Assembly (NCBI RefSeq): GCF_904846715.1 | Contig: NZ_CAJHBU010000020.1 | Coordinates: 1-59,519 of the forward strand | DNA length: 59,519 nucleotides | DNA from: Psychrobacter vallis | Lineage (GTDB): Bacteria > Pseudomonadota > Gammaproteobacteria > Pseudomonadales > Moraxellaceae | Direction: 5' to 3' | Shown here: piece by piece, positions 54,252 to 59,519 of the stretch | Position numbering within the stretch: position 1 is the stretch's first letter | Layout of the letters: every line of letters starts with the position of its first letter | The notes under the pieces: model-generated | Told to the model about the DNA's origin: nothing | What the model saw: only the letters and a program-made list of their open reading frames with translations | Database searches by the model: none | Program-made: the position numbers and the translations under genes

Positions 54252-55676
54252 TTATTTAGAGCGACCGATCCCTATATAATCACCTACTAAGCGCTCGATT
54301 TGCGGTCGTGTCAATGTATTTTGCGCATCGAACATTGGCATTGCTTGCTCATTGATCTTAGTAATATCTAGCTGATCTCTTGGTGACCAGCTTATAATAA
54401 AAATTGCTTGGGCTTCATGAAGCTGCTGATAAGGACTATTAATCAGTTCAAACAATGGCTGCGACTCATACAGCATGGCCAGTTCAGTCTGTGCTTTATC
54501 ACTATACACCAAAGTACGAATGTCATAAGACCATAGTAGCGCCAATAATGGATGAATGGCTGAGCCAGCAGTACGTCCAGATCCCGCTTTATAACTTCCG
54601 CCCCAAATCATGACCGTTTTATGGTCAATAAAGCCATCAAAATACTGCCAAAATTTACGAAATATCAGCTCTTTTTGGTCTTCATTGATATGCATGCTAG
54701 CTTGTAGTAGCGGCATATCTAAACTGTGCGTTTGGCTCGACTGCTGTAATTTGGTCAACTCAGTTGGCAAAGTATCACCGCCAAATCCCCATCCAGCTTG
54801 CAGGTAACTACTGCCAACCCGCTCGTCTAATCCCATAATACGGCTTACTTGGCTGATATCAACCTGTTGGCTATCCGCCAAGCGTGACATCTCATTCATG
54901 AAGCTCACACGCGTCGCGAGCATAGCCATAATACTACTACGGGCAAATTCTATCGTTGCAATATCAGCATAATGAGTGGCATGCGCTTGCTGCATTAAAG
55001 GGTTCAGTATCTCTAGATGTTGGCTACTATTCGGCGTCTTTTCGCCAAGCAACCACAATGAAGGATTCAACATCGAGCTATAAGCATCACCATCTTTCAG
55101 GAACACAAAGGGTACATAATATACCCAAGCACGCTGCAAACGCTGCGCCAATGTTGAAACATGTCCCAGTTGCTCAATATCGCTCATAATTAGCGGTAAT
55201 GCTTGCTGATGACTGTGATTAAACGCCGTGATCCAGCTGTCCTCCATCCAAACGGACTTGATACTGTTTAAAAACAGCCAGTAAAGCGCCACTGTTTTTT
55301 GTTCATCGATATTGTGACTATGACCAATGTCACGGTTAATATTATGACTGGCATCATGATTCACTGCTTCATAGCGGTGTATAAGCTTGTCGGCACTATC
55401 TGGTAAATCATGACTCACAATAAGCTGCTGCTGCTCATACATTTGCCATAATGCTTGCAAATGATGCTCAAAACCATACTGCTGTATGTGCTGCGCCAAT
55501 GCCTGCCTATCTGCATACAAGTGGACACGCTGGCCCAAGCTCGCCAGCACCACAGCACTGGTAATAGCTTCAATACTATGACCAACAAGCACACAAATAG
55601 AAGCACTGCTAAGCTGATTTAGTGCAGAATTATTTTTATATTCAGAGGTAGATTCGTAATTTGCATCGGTACTCAT
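54252..55676 (-). CDS. UDP-sugar dehydrogenase-like protein lacking catalytic residues
   Basis: The 474-residue protein follows the fold order of UDP-glucose/GDP-mannose dehydrogenases: a Rossmann start (ICVLVGHSIEAITSAVVLASLG, in part), the VPFVFLKDGDAY region, a central helical domain and a C-terminal domain (VMIWGGSYKAGSG). However, the active-site Cys of GFGGSCFPKD is Thr302 (GWGFGGDTLPTEL), and the catalytic Lys and Asn of the central helix are Arg246 and Met250 (FARSSIMAMLATRVSFMNE). The Gly-rich NAD loop is also altered. The ATG at 55676 has AGGCGA upstream. It occupies the ugd slot after pgi. Probably not an active dehydrogenase; role unknown. Confidence 0.75.
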   Translation of the reverse strand: MSTDANYESTSEYKNNSALNQLSSASICVLVGHSIEAITSAVVLASLGQRVHLYADRQALAQHIQQYGFEHHLQALWQMYEQQQLIVSHDLPDSADKLIHRYEAVNHDASHNINRDIGHSHNIDEQKTVALYWLFLNSIKSVWMEDSWITAFNHSHQQALPLIMSDIEQLGHVSTLAQRLQRAWVYYVPFVFLKDGDAYSSMLNPSLWLLGEKTPNSSQHLEILNPLMQQAHATHYADIATIEFARSSIMAMLATRVSFMNEMSRLADSQQVDISQVSRIMGLDERVGSSYLQAGWGFGGDTLPTELTKLQQSSQTHSLDMPLLQASMHINEDQKELIFRKFWQYFDGFIDHKTVMIWGGSYKAGSGRTAGSAIHPLLALLWSYDIRTLVYSDKAQTELAMLYESQPLFELINSPYQQLHEAQAIFIISWSPRDQLDITKINEQAMPMFDAQNTLTRPQIERLVGDYIGIGRSK

Positions 55677-55715
55677 GGATTCGCCTTTTAACATTATTAA
55701 CCGATCAGCAGCCTC

Positions 55716-57386
55716 TTAAGACAGCTTTTTAATGTACTGTAACAGCTGTTCAGTAGAAGTATCAAATTGGCCACTATTGCCGTGCTGCATGGCGTGATGC
55801 ACAGATTCTGCCATCTGCTTGCCCATTTCAACGCCCCATTGGTCAAACGGATTGATGTCCCAAATGCTGGCCATCACATAGACTTTATGCTCGTAGAGCG
55901 CAATCAGCGCTCCCAAACTATGAGGAGTGAGTTCATCGATTAGTACGGTGGTTGACGGCTGATTGCCACGATAATACTTATATTTGTCTGCATCAGCATC
56001 CACTTTGGCATCAGCTATTTTTGCAATCGCTGTATTACCAAAAGCCAATACGCGACTTTGCGCCAAACAGTTGGCCAAAGACAGCTCATGCTGCTGCTGT
56101 AATGGCGCGTTTTTTACATTATCACTGTAACGACGTACACAAGCGATAAAGTCGCAAGACACCTGCTGCGTGCCTTGATGTAGTAATTGATAAAATGCAT
56201 GCTGAGCGTTTGAACCAATTTCACCCCATAAAATTGGACAAGTGTCGTAGTCAATGTCATCGCCATGCTGGGTAACCGACTTACCGTTACTCTCCATCTC
56301 CAGCTGTGTTAAGTAGCTCGGCAAATAACTTAAACGACCATCGTAAGGCAACACTGTGTGCGCATTCACCTGTAAAAAGGTACTGTTCCAAACGGCAATT
56401 AGCCCCAACAATACCGGTAAATTGTCTGCAAAATCAGCCTCAGAAAAATGCTCATCCATACTATGAGCACCGCTCAATAGCGCCTTGAACTTGGGCATAC
56501 CAATTCGGATGGCTATCGCCAGCCCAATCGCTGACCATAATGAGAAGCGGCCACCGACCCACTCCCAAAGCTGCAGCTGATGCTCAGGATGAATACCCCA
56601 CGCGCTCATTTTCTCACTATTGGCTGAAATACCGATAAAGTGCCGGCGCAATACGCTGTCTTCAGTACCCGCCCGCAGTTTGGCAGTGGCAAGTAACCAT
56701 GATAATGCCGTTTTAGCATTGGATAAAGTATCCACTGTGCCAAAAGATTTGGACGAGATAATAAATAAGGTTGTTTCAGGATTTAGATGCTTGAGTAAAT
56801 TATCAAGCTGAGTGCCATCCATGTTAGAGACAAAGTGCACTGCAATTTCGGTATCTGCCCATTCATCCAGCGCAGTCGTCGCCATCAGTGGCCCAAGATC
56901 AGATCCACCTACCCCAATATTAACCACATCGGTAATGGCTTTTCCTGAAAAGCCGCGCCATGTACCATGACGTACTCGCTCGGACAATCTGGCCACTTGC
57001 ATCAGACTGTGATGAACATCAGCCACCACGTCTTGACCATCAACGTTTAACCTTGCTGTTTCCGGTAGACGCAGCGCCGTATGTAGCGCGGCACGCTGCT
57101 CACTCGTATTGACCATAGCACCTTGCATGAGCGCATCAATTCGTCTCGATACCTCACAGCTCTCTGCTAGCTGCAATAGATTTACCAACACTTCCTCATC
57201 AAGACACTGCTTACTGTAGTCCATATACAGTGCTCCAGCTTTCGTGCTAAAGCGTGTCGCGCGGTTATCATCTTGCGCAAACAAATCTGCCAGTGACCAT
57301 GGCTGCGTCGCAAGCGTTTGCAATTGCTGCCAATATTTAGAACTACGAGCATTGTTAAATGCCGTTTTGCCCTTGATCGCGTCCAT
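55716..57386 (-). CDS. pgi: Glucose-6-phosphate isomerase
   Basis: Interconverts glucose 6-phosphate and fructose 6-phosphate. FSGKAITDVVNIGVGGSDLG, IISSKSFGTVDT, the signature WVGGRFSLWSAIGL, and GEIGSNAQHAFYQLLHQGT with the catalytic Glu and His; GQEP-like loop seen as NGKSV. 556 residues. Placed directly after galU (3 bp gap), as in Acinetobacter capsule loci, where it feeds the sugar-nucleotide pool. Confidence 0.95.
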   Translation of the reverse strand: MDAIKGKTAFNNARSSKYWQQLQTLATQPWSLADLFAQDDNRATRFSTKAGALYMDYSKQCLDEEVLVNLLQLAESCEVSRRIDALMQGAMVNTSEQRAALHTALRLPETARLNVDGQDVVADVHHSLMQVARLSERVRHGTWRGFSGKAITDVVNIGVGGSDLGPLMATTALDEWADTEIAVHFVSNMDGTQLDNLLKHLNPETTLFIISSKSFGTVDTLSNAKTALSWLLATAKLRAGTEDSVLRRHFIGISANSEKMSAWGIHPEHQLQLWEWVGGRFSLWSAIGLAIAIRIGMPKFKALLSGAHSMDEHFSEADFADNLPVLLGLIAVWNSTFLQVNAHTVLPYDGRLSYLPSYLTQLEMESNGKSVTQHGDDIDYDTCPILWGEIGSNAQHAFYQLLHQGTQQVSCDFIACVRRYSDNVKNAPLQQQHELSLANCLAQSRVLAFGNTAIAKIADAKVDADADKYKYYRGNQPSTTVLIDELTPHSLGALIALYEHKVYVMASIWDINPFDQWGVEMGKQMAESVHHAMQHGNSGQFDTSTEQLLQYIKKLS

Positions 57387-57389
57387 CAG

Positions 57390-58274
57390 CTACTCATCAT
57401 CTTTTAATTGCTGCTCGGCAAAATAGATAAAGGCTTGCATATACGAACGCATATCACCTGCATCATAGCTGTCACCGCGCATGGTCGTTACGTTAACGCC
57501 ATACTCACTGATCAGTGCATCAATGGCATCGGTTAACTGTATTTCGCCACCAACAGAGGCGATAGTATTGGCCAAATAATCAAAGATTTGATTGCTAAAC
57601 ACATAGCGGCCTACCACGGCCAGTTTCGAAGGTGCATCGGCTAAACTCGGCTTTTCTACAAAACCTGCGACTTTAAAGCTAATATTCACCTCTGCTTGAT
57701 CTTCAAAAGCACTGGTAGCACTAAACTCTTCGTGTAATTGGGCGATGCCGTATTTATGTACATCCTCATCTGCCACTTTATTTACCAATATTTGTGAATG
57801 GTTGTCTTTGGTAAAAGCGTCAATCATAAAGGCCAAATTATTAACAGTCATATCATTAGTAAAAGGGTCAAGCACGACATCAGGCAATAATACGGCAAAG
57901 TCATGTTCACCAATGATGGGGCGCGAAGCCAGTACCGCATGACCCAAACCTAAGGCTTTACCTTGACGTATCATCGATACCGTCACATCCTTTGGCAGCC
58001 AGTTCAGGCTATCCGCCAGCTCGTCCTTGCCTTTATGACGCAGTTGGTTGTCCAATTCAGCATTGATATCGAAATAATTTTCAATTGCGCTTTTTTGCGC
58101 ATGACCGACCAAGACAATATGCTTGATGCCGGCAGCAATCGCCTCTTCGACCACATAATGAATGGCTGGACGATTGCCAAGTGGCAGCAGCTCTTTGGGC
58201 ACTGATTTAGACAATGGCAACATACGAGTACCGAAGCCTGCAACAGGGATGACCGCGTGAGTAATTTTTTTCAT
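57390..58274 (-). CDS. galU: UTP-glucose-1-phosphate uridylyltransferase
   Basis: Makes UDP-glucose from glucose 1-phosphate and UTP. AVIPVAGFGTRMLPLSKSVP is the nucleotide-binding start; VVEEAIAAGI, LGLGHAVLASRP, VLLPDVVLDP and FVEKPSLADAPS follow. 294 residues, as usual. It lies 70 bp downstream of galE and 3 bp before pgi, so the operon is galE-galU-pgi-dehydrogenase-like. Confidence 0.96.
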   Translation of the reverse strand: MKKITHAVIPVAGFGTRMLPLSKSVPKELLPLGNRPAIHYVVEEAIAAGIKHIVLVGHAQKSAIENYFDINAELDNQLRHKGKDELADSLNWLPKDVTVSMIRQGKALGLGHAVLASRPIIGEHDFAVLLPDVVLDPFTNDMTVNNLAFMIDAFTKDNHSQILVNKVADEDVHKYGIAQLHEEFSATSAFEDQAEVNISFKVAGFVEKPSLADAPSKLAVVGRYVFSNQIFDYLANTIASVGGEIQLTDAIDALISEYGVNVTTMRGDSYDAGDMRSYMQAFIYFAEQQLKDDE

Positions 58275-58344
58275 AAAGTTAGGGCTATATTAAGAAAATA
58301 GGTTAGACAAAAGTAATTGGCGAACAGTAATAATTTAAAAAATA

Positions 58345-59406
58345 TTAAGAAATATTGTAGCCTTGGGGATTCATACTCTGCCAACGCCAAGTATCTTGAC
58401 ACACATCACTAATTGATAGTTTGGCTTCCCATTCTAATAATGCTTTTGCTTTGTCAGCACTAGCATAGCAGCTGGCAATATCACCTGCACGGCGATCGGC
58501 AAACTGATAAGGGATATTTTTCCCAGTTATCACAGTAAAAGCACTCACTAGTTCTAATACAGAGGTACCTTTACCAGACCCTAAATTAATAGGTAAGAAA
58601 CCTATTGAGGGTTTTTTCTCTACACTGTTTTTTTCTGAATGGGACTGTCCTTCTAAATAATTCAGCGCTGCCACATGCCCTTGCGCCAAATCAGTGACAT
58701 GGATAAAGTCACGCACACCTGTTCCATCTACAGTAGGATAGTCATTACCAAAAATATTGAGTTTATCAAGTTTACCAACTGCGACTTGCGAGATATAGGG
58801 CATTAAGTTATTTGGAATATCGTTAGGATCTTCTCCAATTTGCCCTGATGGATGCGCTCCTACTGGATTAAAATACCTTAAAGCTATTAGACTCCAGCTA
58901 GCATCCGATACTGCTAGGTCTTCTAAGATATGCTCAACCGTAAGCTTACTTTGTCCATAAGGATTGGTGCAAGAACGCTTCGATTTTTCATCAATAGGTA
59001 GCGTTTCTGGATCACCATAAACAGTCGCAGAAGATGAAAAGATTAGGTTTTTGACACCATGGGATGCCATGACTTCTAGTAAAGTAATAGTGCCACTGAC
59101 GTTATTATTATAGTACAACAACGGCTTGGCAACCGACTCGCCAACGGCCTTTAAGCCTGCAAAGTGAATGACACCAAAGAACTGATGTGCAGAAAACACT
59201 TGTTTTAATGACTCAGCATCTCGGATATCACCTTTGACAAACTCAATAGGTTGGCCAATGAGAGTAGAGACTCGATTAATAGCCTCTTTACTACTATTGG
59301 ATAGGTTATCGTACACGACAATATCGTAACCTGCTTCATGCAGTGCAATACAGGTGTGAGAGCCAATATATCCAGCACCGCCCGTGACTAATATTTTGTT
59401 TTTCAT
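58345..59406 (-). CDS. galE: UDP-glucose 4-epimerase
   Basis: Extended SDR that interconverts UDP-glucose and UDP-galactose (or N-acetyl forms). The start at 59406 gives MKNKILVTGGAGYIGSHTCI; the longer frame reaches into the adjoining IS. FAGLKAVGESV, SSATVYGDPETLPIDE, the catalytic pair in NPYGQSK and RYFNPVGAHPSGQIGEDP are typical of GalE. 353 residues versus 338 in E. coli, owing to a short low-complexity insert near 273-287 (LEGQSHSEKNSVEKKP). First gene of its operon; its promoter is now partly or wholly replaced by an IS. Confidence 0.94.
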   Translation of the reverse strand: MKNKILVTGGAGYIGSHTCIALHEAGYDIVVYDNLSNSSKEAINRVSTLIGQPIEFVKGDIRDAESLKQVFSAHQFFGVIHFAGLKAVGESVAKPLLYYNNNVSGTITLLEVMASHGVKNLIFSSSATVYGDPETLPIDEKSKRSCTNPYGQSKLTVEHILEDLAVSDASWSLIALRYFNPVGAHPSGQIGEDPNDIPNNLMPYISQVAVGKLDKLNIFGNDYPTVDGTGVRDFIHVTDLAQGHVAALNYLEGQSHSEKNSVEKKPSIGFLPINLGSGKGTSVLELVSAFTVITGKNIPYQFADRRAGDIASCYASADKAKALLEWEAKLSISDVCQDTWRWQSMNPQGYNIS

Positions 59407-59451
59407 AATGTTATTTTCAAGGCAAATAAAAACACCCCATTGTGAACTGAC

Positions 59452-59486
59452 CCCCATAAGTTGGACACAACTTATGGGGTATTTTT
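59452..59486 (+). terminator. Hairpin with T run inside the IS end
   Basis: Perfect 12-bp stem CCCCATAAGTTG / CAACTTATGGGG with a GACA loop, followed by TATTTTT. It overlaps the terminal repeat and precedes the transposase start, so it could stop outside transcription from entering the transposase gene. Confidence 0.6.
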
Positions 59487-59519
59487 ATGCGTTACAACAT
59501 AGACTTTAAACTCAAGATC
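59487..59519 (+). CDS. Transposase OrfA start (partial)
   Basis: Eleven codons, MRYNIDFKLKI, at the window edge. The Arg-Tyr-x-x-x-Phe-Lys pattern is common at the start of helix-turn-helix OrfA proteins of IS3-family elements. The rest is outside the window. Confidence 0.5.
   Translation, partial: MRYNIDFKLKI

Larger units (their letters stand above)
59443..59519 (+). mobile_element. IS3-family-like insertion sequence, left end (runs off the window)
   Basis: Terminus TGAACTGACCCCCATAAG followed by TTGGACA starts with the 5'-TG typical of IS3-family ends and matches the general form of IS150-group termini. An ATG at 59487 opens MRYNIDFKLKI, the style of OrfA N-termini, continuing past the window end. 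The element is 37 bp upstream of the galE start. The family call is by pattern and only 77 bp are visible. Confidence 0.6.

Noticed and set aside
1..59519. CRISPR array, tRNA, rRNA or prophage genes
   Set aside because: No regularly spaced repeats, cloverleaf sequences, rRNA signatures or phage structural genes were seen.

Overview
The window looks like a chromosomal segment of a Moraxellaceae gammaproteobacterium, most likely Psychrobacter. The reasons are moderate-to-low GC, gene neighbourhoods shared with Acinetobacter and Pseudomonas (purC-lipoprotein-dapA, pcnB-folK-panB-panC, ubiG-HAD phosphatase-SDR, galE-galU-pgi next to a phosphohexomutase), and a cold-adapted lipid gene set (front-end desaturase plus dedicated reductase, PlsB). 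The genus is an inference. No rRNA, tRNA or CRISPR array was seen.

Layout. 1-2.2 kb is sparse and AT-rich, with three small orphan genes, a long non-coding stretch and a repeat pair around one of them. 2.2-11.5 kb holds purC, a very short BamC-like lipoprotein and dapA, then an HtrA/Deg protease, a CPA1 antiporter with a TrkA-type domain, tmk and mltG. At 11.5-13.7 kb an RCC1-repeat lipoprotein gene on the opposite strand and a decayed IS5-type transposase fragment separate mltG-tmk from pabC, genes that are usually adjacent. 13.7-26.5 kb carries pabC, aroE, a FUSC transporter, a DmdC-like acyl-CoA dehydrogenase, a possible PliG-like secreted protein, a tautomerase, YbaK, PlsB and EttA. 26.9-35.3 kb has the desaturase pair, small enzymes, a 51-residue DUF1328 membrane protein and two secreted proteins of unknown function. 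35.4-44.7 kb has tex, ompR (no envZ beside it), a CobW GTPase, a DksA-like zinc finger, an SDR, a MupP/Gph-type phosphatase, ubiG and dsbA. 44.8-52.5 kb is a long minus-strand series: mazG, comEA, pcnB, folK, panB, panC, rapZ, darP. 52.7-59.5 kb is the nucleotide-sugar end of a capsule or surface-polysaccharide locus: manB facing a galE-galU-pgi-dehydrogenase-like operon. A new IS3-type element begins about 40 bp upstream of galE and runs off the window.

Repeats. Two dispersed families stand out. One is a set of palindromes of roughly 80-110 bp built on a core GCACAGCAAGCAAG, with five copies or fragments, all intergenic. The other has termini AGGGCGTGT...ACACGCCCT and forms MITE-like units of about 58-172 bp plus solitary ends. 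The same terminus lies beside the decayed IS5-type transposase, which suggests its parent.

The strongest leads are: (i) the UDP-sugar-dehydrogenase-like protein with the catalytic Lys, Asn and Cys all replaced, encoded inside the sugar-nucleotide operon; (ii) the BamC-like lipoprotein reduced to its N-terminal BamD-binding region; (iii) the linked IS5-type remnant and MITE family; (iv) the palindromic repeat family; (v) the RCC1 lipoprotein inserted in the pabC-mltG-tmk cluster; and (vi) a 21-bp palindrome upstream of the desaturase.
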